This document shows positions 18,760-30,874 of a stretch of DNA of 64,000 nucleotides, piece after piece. Each line of letters starts with the position of its first letter. Position 1 is the first letter of the stretch. The notes under the pieces were generated by a model, which was not told the origin of the DNA, made no database searches, and saw only the letters and a program-made list of their open reading frames with translations. The stretch covers positions 13,739,977 through 13,803,976 of the forward strand of contig OW203989.1 in the NCBI GenBank assembly GCA_934047225.1, given 5' to 3'. The stretch is from Ypsolopha sequella. Lineage: Eukaryota > Arthropoda > Insecta > Lepidoptera > Ypsolophidae. A program made the translations under genes and the position numbers.

Positions 18760-19330
18760 GTGCTGGTCGGCTATCCCGATTAAAAATACTTATTGAGGTG
18801 TGCCGCTTTGCAATAATCAATATTTTAAGCGTGAATTAAGGAAAAATATATTTTGAAAGATGAATAAGAGGTATGTTTGCAGTTTTTTTGTGCATCGCAA
18901 TGTGTTTCATTGTTTTTTTAGTTCCAACAATGGCTGCTTAAAGGTCTTGAAAATGTTATATTTTTTCAAGTATAAGTTTGATAGAAATGTTACTGTAAAA
19001 GCCCAAACAGTGGTAAATCCTAAGATTTTCCTGTAAAACCCAAGATTTACCAAGTGATGATGGTTAAATTCCGAATCCTTCTTAAAATCGATCTTTAAAT
19101 CATTTCAGACTTTTACCGGGTGTCTGCTGGTTAATCTTAGATTTCACCATAAAATGAATGCTGAAAAAGACGCGTTTATAGTTTGTGTGTTTGTTTGTTT
19201 GCATACCTGGCACGCTATTTTGGAAACAAACGTGAAAATAATTAAGCTGTAAATGCACTGCTCTAAAAAAAACCTTTTTACCGATTTCATGTATTGACAG
19301 CAGTCAGCACCTTAATAGTGTTGCTTTTGT
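18760..19330 (+). repeat. family B fragment then 3' part of repeat R2
   Basis: 18760-18803 (GCTGGTCGGCTATCCCGAT, TATTGAGGTGTGCCG) is a diverged family B piece. From 18822 the sequence follows the R2 copy at 29788-30060: TTGTGCATCGCAATGTGTTT, TGGCTGCTTAAAGGTCTTGA and AACCTTTTTACCGATTTCAT each have counterparts in the same order. Confidence 0.6.
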
Positions 19331-19732
19331 AACGAGAATTTATTCAAATATTGTTTTAATTCCACTTCACTTATTGGATTCTGAGAATCTTTTTCATCAA
19401 AAGCTTCTGTTTACGAAAACAGGTTTTATTTTTGTGAACAAAGTTTCTTTATTGATTTTATATCAAGTACTGTAGTAGTCTACATGTCAAACATTTTAAG
19501 GCATTAACAGTACTTTATAAGAAAAATGTATAGTAATAACTGTACAAAGATTTGTTTTTTTTTTCGGAAGACTTACTGGTCTAATTACAAATAAATAGTA
19601 TGACTAGTTTTCGTTTACAAAACCACTATTCCAAGCTGTAAACGTCATTATGTATTTGCTTCATCGAACTACCTCTGTGAACATCGTCCAAAGTCATACT
19701 TGAGCCTTGGTAAGTGATCAACATCATGAACC

Positions 19733-19862
19733 AATAACGATTTTTGTAAAATTCATAAAATTTAAATTCAACTCCCCATAGTGATTCACTCAGGGCTGGG
19801 AGTGAATTACTGTGGGAAGTCGAAATTTCATTATACGAATTTCACTAAAATTGTTATCGATT
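19733..19862. mobile_element. palindrome, 130 bp
   Basis: AATAACGATTTTTGTAAAAT and CCATAGTGATTCACTC on the left match the inverse of GAGTGAATTACTGTGG and ATTTCACTAAAATTGTTATC on the right, with a loop of about 8 bases. A flanking CCTTGGTAAGTGATCA resembles the end of family G at 51655. Confidence 0.65.
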
Positions 19863-20595
19863 AGTCTTGCTAGTCTTGCTAGAAGAAGGGCAAGAAACTT
19901 GGCAAGATCATGTCTTTTTTTTTCATAATATGAATGTTGTATGCAATAAATAAACTATTTCATAGATTTTACAAGTATTTTTTTCTTCAGTGTGTTTTTT
20001 TAGTTTGAAAGTACATAATTGAGTTAACCAAATTTTTTTATTTTATAGAAATTTAAAACATTCATCTGAGTACTTAGAGTATTTACTATAAGGAATATTT
20101 TTACTACTGTAATTATTTACACATCAAAGCACCAAAAATATTGCCAATAAAGTGAAGACTTGTGGAAAAACTAGTTTCCGTACAGAATGGCCAAAAAATT
20201 TACACCTCCAATAAAAAACCCGAATTCGCAGTTACAATTTGTCACAATACAATAAAACTTTATCAACGCCCGTTTGCTCGATACAAATCTACTGTGGATA
20301 CATGTATCACTATGAATATGTAGATATAACTAGATATAGATAGATGTGTGACGCGTATTGGTTTGATACATGTATAAATGCTAGTTGGTGCGTTACATTG
20401 AGGTAACATATAAGGGTTTTCAGATAAAGTTGGGCCTATTATATTGAAAAGAAAAAAAAATCGTCGTTTAAAAGTGGGTAAGTGATCCCTTAAAGCCACT
20501 GTAACTCATTGTATTATAGTATTTATATACAAATACTGGCTAGTTATACAATCAAAATAGGTATAACAAATCCAACTATTTTTTTTAACTGAAGG
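19863..20595. other. no gene recognised
   Basis: Short false open frames only; nothing supportable. Confidence 0.4.
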
Positions 20596-20753
20596 GTATT
20601 GAGACTGAATATGACACGCTCATTGGTTCATTTTCATTTTACCAATTTATTTATAATTTAAATTAGCTTCCATTTACGAGTAAGCTGATGTATCTCCGTG
20701 AAAGCTACTAAATTTGAATGAATCAATGAGCGTCTCGTATTCAGCCTCAGTAC
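20596..20753. mobile_element. inverted-repeat MITE, 158 bp
   Basis: The left end GTATTGAGACTGAATATGAC (to 20625) matches the inverse of the right end, GTACTGAGGCTGAATACGAG, at 26 of 30 positions; both arms end CGCTCATTG. No second copy was seen in the window. Confidence 0.65.
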
Positions 20754-22934
20754 TTTATAGTAAAAACAGATTACAGAAATTAATCTTTATAGATTTATAG
20801 ATTACAGAAATTGGTTCATAAAGTTTTTATAGTTAGCATCTTGAGGTTTTCATACGTTTTGGAAATGCCTCAATTGCCTCAATTCTGTCTATAGTTAGTT
20901 TTTTTAGTTCTCTATAGTTCATCTCAAAAGCAAACAACCTAAAAATTACGATTAGAAGAGAAATAAACACGCAAAAAAGTATCACATCCGAGACTTGCGG
21001 TGTCCTATCTCCTTGGTATGTTGGTATCAAATAAATGAGTGCGTTCGGTTTGATTCATGTGAACGGGGAGCAGGAAATACCCACTGGCAAATAAAAGGGT
21101 AAAACACGACCAACTGTCAAACTCTTTATATGCCTAAAGATATACGCACCTTTCTACATAGGTAATATACTTTAAGTACGGGTTGATTATAATTTTCAAG
21201 ATATTCAGCAGTGAAGTTTAAACGTACAATCAAATAAATACGAGAAAAGCCTTTCCGAATGAGTTATTAATATTGTTTTCATCACTCAAGTTGTATTTAA
21301 TTCGATATCCAGGAGGTAAATGCAATTTACAACAGTAAGGAGGAAAGTAAATTTGAAAATCGAACGAGGCTCCTTTCTTTCTTTTTTGGGACAAGACCTC
21401 ATATGAGAGGCAAGACCCTGGCACAATAAATTGCTTTTCTTTTTTAAACGAACGCCCTGGCCAGCAAGATCATAGCATGAAAAAAAAAAAAAAAAAATTG
21501 GCGCCACGCAAATCTTGTTAAAAACGTTGTTGGAAATATATTTTTAGCGAAAAAATTATGAATTCAAGTGATAAAAATGATTTTGATTTGACGCCTGAAT
21601 CGATAAAACTACAAGCAAAGGCAGGTTGTTATTTATTTCCCCGCATTAGTGATGAAAAGTGGAGTATTGCACCCGGGTGTAAGTTTTTACACCCTCAAAT
21701 CATAAGCACCCCCGCTTGCATATGTTTATGGCAGCAAAAGTTGTACATTTCCCCATAATGAAACGGTTGATAACCTATAAATCTCCAGCAGATTTGCGAC
21801 GTTACATCATTGATTTCTTTAAGATTTTTCCTATAAGATCAACTTTTGTACCAAATTTCAAGATTTTAGATCAACGGAAAGTGACCTATCTGTTTTATTG
21901 AAAGAGTATTAAAATACGTGACTTTCAAGTCGTATCTTTGTGTTACAATGAGTTTAAATTTGTTGATTTCCCTTAACCTATTAGTTTCGTTCATAAAAAA
22001 TATAACAATAGAATCCTTGACTAAACAGACGAGCGGTTAAAGGAAAGGCAGTAGACCTTAGTATGAACTATTAATTCCAACTCGGAATTCCTTGCTGTTC
22101 CTGAGAAAAATTCTCTTAATGGACATCAAACAACAAAGTCGGGTTCCGTCTTTGCATTTTGAGATACGGAACTCTAATAACGATGCCAAGATCTTCCGAT
22201 GGAAACTGATAAGATGCTAATTTACCATTTGAATAGAATACAATTTCGTTTCCATCGACCTTCTCGTACCCGTAGTGTCATTCCCCAGCTCGTTTTCCAG
22301 ACCCTTTTATTCTACATTTTTTTCCATCTTGTATTCAATTTCAGTGGAAACAATTTTTATAATACGTTTTGTGATCTTTTTATCTTACGGATTTTCTTGT
22401 GAACCTCTTTGTCAGAAAGCGATAAAGCTGCCATCCATTTTGTTACCGAAAATTTTACCCCAATCGATGTATAGTAACGGACGGCTACAACTTCTTACTT
22501 TGTTACCGATATCCTATAAAACGTAAAGGTGGGTAATAGTGATAAAGCTTCAAACAGGAGACCCTCGTTCTGTAAATGGTCGAATCATTCCAATAAAGTG
22601 GAAAAGAACGATATCACTTTATGATGTCACATAATAGTGTCTAATATTTTTCCATTTTATTGCAATTAAGAAATAGTTGCACAAAACTGAAATAAATAAT
22701 CTAAACAATCATAGCGGGCTTTTGTCATTATTATTTGTTCCTTATGTCAGTTTTATGCAAGTATTTTGAGTATATTACAATATAATACACAGCTGGTGTT
22801 CTTTTTCGAATTTCGGAGCAAAATGTCGATGTGGCAGAAACTTAAATTTCTTTAAAATTTGGTTGTTAGTTTCTTTTAGATTGTAACATTTTACTCGGGA
22901 AAAATTTTAATATTTTTAATTTTTTCTATACAGC
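20754..22934. other. 2.2 kb without a supportable gene
   Basis: Several 60-80 codon open stretches exist (for example 21558-21758 and 22199-22526), but none shows a domain, splice context or codon bias. A 17-base A run sits at 21480-21497. A GTTCCGTA-family scrap is at 22141-22180. Confidence 0.4.
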
Positions 22935-23100
22935 TACCCATATGTCAATGCTTCAATATGACACTCCGAGGTGTGTCAAAAGGTGTTCCTAGATGTGAAC
23001 TGTAAAATGCAAGTTATACTCCACACTTGGTACATCCGCTTTTCACTGACGATTATTACGTCCCAAACGTAATAGGTGATGAGCCCTATCGTATTACTTC
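22935..23100 (+). repeat. fragment of the 15248-15540 repeat family
   Basis: GAACTGTAAAATGCAAGT, CCGCTTTTCACTGACGATTA and TTACGTCCCAAACGTAATAG correspond to 48205-48270 and, inverted, to the start of 15248-15540. Confidence 0.55.
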
Positions 23101-23155
23101 GTGTGCAAATGGACCAACAGCTTAACGTACGCAGTGCGCAGGCCGAATAAAAATG

Positions 23156-23321
23156 TATGTGCACCGCGAGAATTGAACCTCAGACCTCTGAACAATCCCA
23201 AAACCCTCCAAAGAGGTAAAATAAAACAACTTTTCCAATATGTGCACCGTGGGAATTGAACCTAAGACCTCTGAAAAATCCCAAAACCCTCCAAAGAGGT
23301 TAAATAAAACAACTTTTCCAA
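23156..23321 (-). repeat. two tandem 83-bp units with tRNA-like B box
   Basis: Units 23156-23238 and 23239-23321 differ at only a few positions; both contain AATCCCAAAACCCTCCAAAG and ACAACTTTTCCAA. On the minus strand each carries GAGGT.T.AGGTTCAATTC, a close match to an RNA polymerase III B box. Confidence 0.8.
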
Positions 23322-23499
23322 AACGAGTATAACGTGTAATTGTCATTGAAATGATGCATGAAAATTACAGAAAAACTTCTATATCGTGATGTAATCTATC
23401 TGTAACGCCATCTAGTGTTTACTTTTACAGATACTACACTTAACAACCTCTTTGTTGACAGGCGAGTGCTCCACCACTCAGGCACAGAGGCGGTCTATA
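23156..23499 (-). mobile_element. tRNA-derived SINE-like unit, interrupted
   Basis: Read on the minus strand it starts GCCTCTGTGCCTGAGTGG and TGGAGCACTCGCCTGTCA, with an A-box-like TGAGTGGTGGAGC at 23480-23467. The B boxes follow only about 200 and 285 bp later, far beyond tRNA spacing. Either other sequence separated the boxes or the tail was tandemly copied. SINE class is inference; no matching full copy is in the window. Confidence 0.45.
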
Positions 23500-23502
23500 T
23501 TG

Positions 23503-23661
23503 GTGTCGATTCTGTTTAGCACATCTTAACTTATTTGACAGAACTAAACTTAATTTAAACGTTCTGTCCATGTCTTTTCGATAAAGAAAGAAAAAGACAG
23601 GACGCTTAAACTAAGGTTAGTCCTGTCAAATAAGTTAAGTCGTGTTACGCCGAATCGACAC
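23503..23661. mobile_element. palindromic MITE family D, copy 2
   Basis: The ends are GTGTCGATTC and GAATCGACAC. Inner blocks TAACTTATTTGACAG and CTGTCAAATAAGTTA are inverse. The centre TCTTTTCGATAAAGAAAGAA is the inverse of copy 1's centre. It lies 3 bp from the SINE-like head. Confidence 0.85.
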
Positions 23662-23895
23662 AATTATCTGCTTTTATAATGATGTTTGGAGACGAGTGAA
23701 GTGACGTCATATCGTAGCGATACATAGTAAATTTTACTTTTGACAGCTGTTACGTGATAACATCTGCTTATTTCTATTCTAGTCTCCCATTTCATATTTG
23801 ATCATTTTAAGGATTCCGTACAACCGTAAATTCAAGCGTTCCGTAAATTGAAAACTAAAACTTTTTCGATGTTATTTGTTTCAGCTCTATTTAAA

Positions 23896-23945
23896 AAAAC
23901 CGGCCAAGTGCGAGTCGGACTCGCGCACGAAGGTTTCCGTACCAT
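23896..23945 (+). repeat. head of the GTGCGA repeat
   Basis: AAACCGGCCAAGTGCGAGTC then GGACTCGCGCACGAAGG and TTTCCGTACC is the best preserved head of this lepidopteran family in the window. It lacks the rest of the unit. Confidence 0.85.
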
Positions 23946-24339
23946 TATCTATAAAAACGGCAAAAAAAAACATGTCTGTTCTGTCTAACAACTCGTTCGA
24001 AAGTTTTATTAATGTTGCTATCAGCTTAATGTTGTCTCAATCATATACAAAAAAGTTGTAAAATTTTGATTTGAAATTACTAGAAAATTGAAAAAATTTT
24101 GGTACTGAAAATTGAGTTTTCTTCAAATTCTCCATACAAATCGGACATTTCATAGGTTTGCACCTAATTAATAATTGATAATTATTTGGAGAAGTGCTAA
24201 TTAAATGAATCTGCAAAAGAAAACTCTACTCTTAGCAGCTGTTACAGGTGAAGAAAAGATAATTACTTTCTTTTTTTCTTTGTCTAAATTAAAATTTTAT
24301 TAATTAAATATTATTTGAAGAAATTTTGTCTTGGATTTG
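23946..24339. other. no gene recognised
   Basis: AT-rich; a 61-codon open stretch overlaps the repeat head and is not credible. Confidence 0.4.
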
Positions 24340-24658
24340 TTTCTGATTGAACTTTTCTGGTTTGTAATGCACTCTAATAATATTTTGAGTATTCATAGCG
24401 ATGGATTTCGCAAACTAAACATAATTTTATAAATTGTCTAAATTGTTCACTTTCGTATCAACTCTCTGCTACGGCGTAGCAAGTGCTACGACTCTATAGT
24501 TATTTCGTTTTGCAGACTCAATACGACGTTTAAATTATGTTTATTTAAATTACCTTGATAACATTTTATAATAATTATGTATTTTTATTGCGAAATCCAT
24601 AGCTTTGATTACTCTAGTTATTATTAGAGTGCATTGCAAACTTTAAATCAATCAGAAA
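24340..24658. mobile_element. inverted-repeat element with 70-bp arms, 319 bp
   Basis: The left arm (24340-24413: TTTCTGATTGAAC, TAATGCACTCTAATAATA, GATGGATTTCGCAA) and right arm (24588-24658: TTGCGAAATCCATAG, TTATTATTAGAGTGCATT, AATCAGAAA) are inverse. The loop contains a 13-bp palindrome GCTACGGCGTAGC at 24471-24483; a related GCTACGGCGTAGCC occurs at 28287. Confidence 0.7.
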
Positions 24659-24730
24659 ATTATTTGAAAGCACAAATATATATATATATTTTAATAATTC
24701 CTAGGGCCAGTTTTTTTACCTGCGACCTAG

Positions 24731-24867
24731 TCCTCTAAAAAGGCCAGTTTGGATGAATCATATTATGATTCCGTGCTAATGCCGTCTCTTTTGCACGTAT
24801 GTAAAAACTCTGACTCCATCCTACTTTCAAATCATTTTATGATTCACCCAAGTCGGCCTTTTTAGGT
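24731..24867. mobile_element. inverted-repeat MITE, 137 bp
   Basis: TCTAAAAAGGCCAGTTTGGA and TGAATCATATTATGATT on the left recur inverted as AATCATTTTATGATTCA and GTCGGCCTTTTTAGG. The centre contains GCCGTCTCTTTTGCACG, a phrase also present in family F. Confidence 0.65.
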
Positions 24868-25584
24868 CCCCAGCTGCTTACGAAAAAAATATTTATTATT
24901 GAAAAAAATGAATAAAAAAAATATTTTAATACTAATGGAAACCAATGAATATGAAAAACTTTGCGATGACAGCATACACAATACATAGGTAATAAGGTTT
25001 TGTTGAATAGTGTGAGTGAATTTTGAATTTAAGTATTTCGATTAATTATAAAAAGGCGGGTTTTCTATAATCCGGCAGCAAAACCGCTCACTTTTACACA
25101 AAACATCGCGCTGCTATTTCGTTAAAATAAAAACTTTGTGAACGTTTTCGTTGTGTCGGGCATCGTGTGAAAACTATTTCTTTTGTCTCACGAAAAGGTC
25201 TCGCGCCTTCCGACCCAATTTTCCGGAAACATAAATCTTTTTTTGGGTTCCGTAACCCCTTCAGGAGATCAACGGGTTTGGTTTAATGTCAATATAGAGT
25301 CACTATGTTAGAAGAGATAGTAAGACGCATGATAATTTATTTAGGCATTTTTTAGGCATTTGGTTCATAAATTCTGCTCCCGAGTTAAACATGTCGAAAT
25401 CTTTTAAATTAAGCGGCTAAAATAAATGTTTAAGCCGTTCAATAAAATGTAAATTCACAGTTTACGGTGGTAATAAACAGGTGGCATTTCTAATCGTAAT
25501 ATCTACTTTCCTACATATTTCCATGATTGGTACTTTATTTACAAATAAAAACAAGAAACAGGGAGAAGCCGACATTTAATATCT
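24868..25584. other. no gene recognised
   Basis: Contains a short GTTCCGTAACCCC scrap at 25248; otherwise featureless. Confidence 0.4.
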
Positions 25585-26010
25585 TTTCAATGCAAGTGCT
25601 CGTAAAGGCCCACTTTTTATGCATCAAAACCGAACGGAAAGTCGATTATTTTGCCTTAGAGCTTTATTATTATTTTTTTTTTATTTATTTACGAGAAGTT
25701 GGCTAACCTTTCCTGTGTACCATAAATGTTATACTTTTTTTTCCCACTGTTTAACAGCTCTGGATACAGTCCTTTTGAGCCATTCTTTAACTTGCAAAAT
25801 TGTAACAATGTAACTTTCAACTTTAATAATTAAATTGTTTTCTTTGATTATATTTGTTTTATTTCCTCACACTATGAATTGAAAAACATAGTATGATACA
25901 CAGGCGTAAGAGCAATAAATTACTCAGTTACGTTTAAAACACTCGCTAGTCGCTACGTCGTCCTCGTAATTTATTCCTTTTCGCCCTTGTAGCATAAACT
26001 ACTATTATAC
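25585..26010 (+). repeat. dispersed repeat R1, copy 3
   Basis: TTCAATGCAAGTGCTCGTAA through CGAACGGAAAGTCGATTATT to GTAGCATAAACTACTATT, collinear with 4362-4757 including the terminal palindromic part. It differs from copy 1 by small indels. Confidence 0.85.
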
Positions 26011-26048
26011 ACGAGGACGAATAATTTCCCTTTTTCAAGACCCAATAG

Positions 26049-26200
26049 GGCGTCACTGGTGCGATGGTTTTGGCGCCGCGCTCACCAACCCGTCTGTCCA
26101 GCGTGTGTGAGTATCACTTCCAGGAGGACCACCGCTAAGAATGGCGAAATCTTGGAAAGGTCTGTTTCCATCAGTGGACGAACCACGCTGTTGATGGCTT
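26049..26200 (+). repeat. LINE 3' tail T1, copy 1
   Basis: GCGTCACTGGTGCGATGG, GCGCTCACCAACCCG, TCCAGCGTGTGTGAGTAT and CTTGGAAAGGTCTG..CCATCAGTGGACGAA match the tails at 34256-34620, 50131-50412 (inverted) and 63788-63979. In Lepidoptera this type of tail belongs to non-LTR retrotransposons; the class is from general knowledge. Confidence 0.75.
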
Positions 26201-27426
26201 GTCATAGTTGACATTTGTGTTTCTACACTGTAACTTTTGTAGAAACATTTTCTTTGTAGCAATGTGTAAACGTTCTAATCCTTTTTCGTTTGTTTCTTTT
26301 TATTATTATGGTTCAGTGGATATTAACTTTAATTGTATCAATCTAAACTCGTACTCATATCTAGTGAGCATCACCAGTAAGAAGGCTTAGCAACCATTAC
26401 AATTTAGACTTTCTATACTGTCGGCCGGATGCCGAAAGGTTTTTTAAGTTTAATGAAACTCTAAAGCTATCACTTTATTGGTCAAAAACAGTACAAGAGT
26501 TGGCATCCTTTTTAAAGGTTCAAAAGCCTTTCTGCAGCTGGCCGTGTGACTCGTTGTTGGGCTTGATTATGAAAGGATGTTGAAATAAATTTTGATGTTT
26601 TGCAAAATTGGTAATTTTAGGGATTATTTTGTAAATTTTCAAATTATCTGTATGAATTTGTGCATATCAATCAAAGTCATTGAATGTTTGCATACCACTG
26701 CTGACCTATTTATTATGATATCTATGTTGTCTTATGATAAAAATAATTGAATTTGAATACCGGAAATGGTTTGCTTCGAATGGCTAAATTGTTTTCTTTA
26801 GACATAGAAATAAACTCTATTTAAAAAACTTCATGTGCGTTTTAAATCTATCACCGAATCCAAGCAATCTAGTAAGGAACATTATTGAAATATTTTCTTC
26901 GTACAAATAATAAGTTAAGTATATAAGTTACAAATAATAAGTTTCGTAAGTTAATAATGTTAATAAAAAACACGCTTTTAAATGTTTGAGCTTTTCCTTT
27001 CGATCGTTCGTAGACCTAATTATGAGCGAAAATCGCCAAAGTTTAATATTTGCCATAAAGGCCTGTCCATCTTATCTGTAGGCATGTCTATATCCAACAT
27101 GTATGGCATAAATTAAGGGCCATTCAAAGTAAGCTCGCCACCTTGAAATTTAAAGTCCCCTATCAAATATAGCGATTAATTTATTTGGCTATGACCAATT
27201 CAGTAACAGGGCTTTCCAGTTACGGTAAAATATATTAAACGTACCTAGAAGATATCCATTAAATACAAATTAGTATTCTAAAAATCATTACACCAAAAGA
27301 AATATAAAACGAATGCAATACAATATTAAGGGATTATTTCATTACAACAAATTTTTAAATGTATACGAAAAAACTAAACTACGAGTAAATACTACACTTA
27401 TTTATGATAATCTTAATAAGTCTAAT
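26201..27426. other. no gene recognised
   Basis: Unremarkable AT-rich sequence up to the LINE remnant. Confidence 0.4.
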
Positions 27427-27621
27427 ATGATAAAGAAAAACCGGTCGGATGGATTGCGCAAACTGAGCCACTTAACTTGTTTCTCCTTACCAAAATATAA
27501 AAATGTTTATGGAAAAAGGACTTGGATGTACTGTTTGCCTAAAATTGTAATTGAACTTCCGAAGGATATGCAAAATATATACATAAACAGTGATAATTTT
27601 GAACAAAAGATAAAAAAATAA
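27427..27621 (+). pseudogene. LINE ORF2 C-terminal remnant
   Basis: Within an open frame reaching a TAA at 27619 the product includes LPKYKNVYGKRTWMYCLPK followed by ELPKDMQNI and a lysine-rich end (FEQKIKK). This matches the general end of many non-LTR ORF2 proteins (a G-R-x-x-x-Y segment, then 'lp..i', then F..K). The upstream part of the frame (27313-27426) is not clearly homologous. The reverse transcriptase domain is absent. Confidence 0.5.
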
Positions 27622-27740
27622 TTTGTAGAAAACTAATTTCGAACTCTATATAAGTGTAAAAAATAGCATTACATATTAAGAACGATCGCCGCTATCAGAT
27701 TAACAACTATTAAATGTAAAAAATATATGAAAAAAATATA

Positions 27741-28007
27741 TACAACGTGTAACAGAAAGGTTTAACCATATTTGAAGAGCTTATTCAGTCAATGATATAG
27801 AACACATTTTACTATGGAACAAACCCTGTATCTCGAAAAAAAAAAAAAAAATTGTTTCATAGAAAAATGCAATACTGCTCGGCCAATGTATGGAAGGGTA
27901 GATTTTTTTTTTGAGATTTCAGGATTGGCTCCATAGTAAAAGTTGTTCTATACCATTGACTGAATAAGTCCTTCAAATATGGTTACACCTTTCTGTTACA
28001 CCTTGTA
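27741..28007. mobile_element. MITE family C, copy 2 (complete, 267 bp)
   Basis: Starts TACAACGTGTAACAGAAAGG and ends ACCTTTCTGTTACACCTTGTA. Inverted subterminal blocks TTATTCAGTCAATG and CATTGACTGAATAA follow. The middle has CTATGGAACAAACCCTG and GGCTCCATAGTAAAAG. It shows the unoccupied form of the site split in copy 1. Confidence 0.9.
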
Positions 28008-29574
28008 TACATAATCTGTAGGCATGACCATATCATCAACCGGAAGGACAAAAATCCAGGTAGGTGACAGTTTGGTAGGGTTTTATGTAAATGTGTTCGC
28101 AGTGAACCCTTCACCGAGGGATCCGTACACTGCACCCATTTTCAACGCCCATTCCGTAACTCGGTACGTGTGGTGCAAAGAAAATGGTTGCTCTATGATA
28201 GCATATTGTTACGGATCTTTGAAGCGGGAAAACTATGGAGTCGTAGCGCTTGCTAAGCTGCAAAACTTACTCGGTTGGTGTCTGCTACGGCGTAGCCAAG
28301 CGCCAGGACTTTATATAGTGTTGCGGCTGTATACTGTATATACGTACTATGACGTAGTTTGTGTGTATGACAATAATAATTATGCTTCAAAGGACACAAA
28401 TATACAAAAGTGTTAACTTAGCTTTATGAAACTACTTGCGAAAGTAATAAAAATAAAACAATTTTAAGCGTAAATAAATGTCTGAAGGGCTCTCCCATAA
28501 ATATATATAATACTTGCAATGAATCGGTGATTTTAGTGAAAAATAAGACGGAATTGAATTTTGAATTGAGGCCATGAGCGCTGCCAGAGCAGCCTCAATT
28601 ACAAATAAGGAAAACAAAATCTTTTTTAAAACTACGTGTATTCAGTATTTATCACTTTATGAGCATGCACTGCGATGCAAATTATACACATGTATGTGTG
28701 TGTGTGTATAGGTAGTGTGTCTATTTGACACAGAGGCTAAACGCTACGGCCTCTACTTGTGCCACAAAAGCAATACAATTTGAGACAAATCGAGCCCCGG
28801 GCATGGGTTGATACCTCGCCGTACATCGCGACACCTGTATGTGACACTACACAACACCACCGACATATCTCTAGAGCCGAGTCCTTCCTTAAAATCGTTT
28901 ATACACACCGGCAAAGCTTTTTGAAGCCGGCAAACATAATTGAAACGTCAATAATTTGGCAGGTTTGGCATTGACTCCAGACGCGCGAACACAAGCGCGA
29001 AACTATGATGAGTTCAAATATTTAATTTGCACACTAATAGCAATTCAAAGTTTCAAGAAATAGTGAAATTTGTGTGGATTTGGAAACGAAAATGCGAAAA
29101 CTCGTCCATACAATTTTTTTTTACAATTGAGTCAGCGCTACATCTCTAAAACCAGCCGTTTTCGTACAAATCCGTTGTACCTAGAGTTCTTTAATTAGTA
29201 GAGACACTAAAAATGTACAGTTAACTTACCGATTTTATTTTCGTCTTGATTAAATTAAGGATAGCTTCATACCTAGTACCGTGTTAAGTTACTAAGAGTC
29301 TATTTCTCTGCATCACCTTTTGAAGAAATGTACTGCCAACGCTTCAGATATCTCGGTCGTGCAATACAAAGGGCAACCCGCGATGTTATTGCCTATTGCG
29401 AACACACGACGAGAGGGCTTACTCTAAATGTCTGAATGTTAAGTTTTGGAAGTTTCGTAAATTCTACTAGACAAAACATGGATTATAGAGGTATTGTGCC
29501 CAAACTAGGCTTTCTGTAATGTACGCAATTTAAGAGCTCATTGTAAAGCTTTGATAATATCTTTATTAAGGCCC
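28008..29574. other. no supportable gene; one 130-codon open stretch
   Basis: 28024-28416 is open but its product (GDSLVGFYVNVFAVN to DNNNYASKDTN) has no recognisable domain and begins beside a MITE. A (TG)n tract lies at 28690-28709. The rest is featureless. Confidence 0.35.
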
Positions 29575-30060
29575 TGTCATAGCAGACATTGAGCACCTCA
29601 TTTTGGATCAAATATAATTGAACTCTATGAGGTTTCATTATTGTTTAAAAAAGCGCGCTTTGAGCAGTGGCAACTACACTTAAACACGTTTTTCACCTGT
29701 ACAAAATTTAGAATTTACGATTCAATAAAAGTTAAACCGACAATCAACGTGGTTTAAAATTATGAATTTTATAAAATATTTTTCACGTGAATTATAATTT
29801 TCAATAAAGAGATACACTGTTTTGAAAGTAAATGTTGACTAATGTAGAGGTAAGTTTGAAATTTTTTTTAATGCATCGAAGTATGTTTAATTTTGTTTTG
29901 GGTTCCTACAGTCGCTGCATAACGGTTTTGAAAATGTCATGCTATTTTTTTTAAGCACAAATATATCACTATTTTGTAGATATACTGGTTTTAAAAAGGC
30001 CGTTTTACCGAGATTATGAATTAACAGCGCCTTAAAGAAGGTAAATTATTACGTAAGTAA
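29575..30060 (+). repeat. dispersed repeat R2, continuous copy
   Basis: Contains in order TTGAGCACCTCATTTTGGAT, AAAAAAGCGCGCTTTGAG, ATGCATCGAAGTATGTTT, GTCGCTGCATAACGGTTTTG and CCGTTTTACCGAGATTATGA. The split copy at 16851-16980 plus 18822-19330 has the same order. Coding potential is absent. Confidence 0.6.
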
Positions 30061-30874
30061 TTTTGGCGTGATAAAATGTTTATCAGTTGTATTATAGCCT
30101 GTAGTTTCTGATTAAGCTGTCTTATTTTACATTTTATCAACACACTCACTAGACATCCTTCTCTCATTTGCTATTGTAATTTTCATTATTTTAAAATAAA
30201 AAATAATATTTAATGTATTTGTTAAGTACATATTATTGGAACTTGTTAGTATCGATCTGCCTGAACCATAAGTTAGCAAAACTTTAGTGGCTGAGATTGT
30301 TATAATAATATATCTAGTAATTTTTAATTAATATAGGTCTTTAAATATGAAATTACCGTTTTCTATAGAGAATTTGAAGGAAACTCAATTTTCAGTAAAA
30401 AAAAATTTGCATTTTTTTTAGGAACAACAAATCCACATTATGTAATTTCCTATGTGTTGTGTATGAATAAGACAACATTAAGCTAACAGCAACAATAATT
30501 TAATTTTTGAAAAGTGACAGCTGTAGAAAATTATTAAGAATCTTATCATGGAAATGGGTGGCATTTAGGACGAACTGTTTTTGAAGATGTAATTTTTGTA
30601 ATCAAACTGAAAATATAAACAAAATTTAATGCGTTAATTTGAACTTTTTAAACGAAAAACAAATAATTGAGTTACGGGGATTATGAACTCATGAATCTGC
30701 AAGAAAATTTCGGCAATTTCATATGTAAAGATTATTATATATTTTAGTACATCAATATTATTATAATGAAATCTCAAGCAGGGCTAGTAGAACTTTGTCC
30801 GTGTATGGATAAAAAGTTTTAAAGTAGAGTCCTTCTAGGGTGTGCCGATATTAAACGAATAAAAATAATGTTTA
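30061..30874. other. no gene recognised
   Basis: AT-rich sequence with a 9-base A run near 30397; nothing supportable. Confidence 0.4.

Noticed and set aside
28024..28416. 130-codon ORF
   Set aside because: No domain, no splice context, starts next to a MITE; composition does not stand out from chance.
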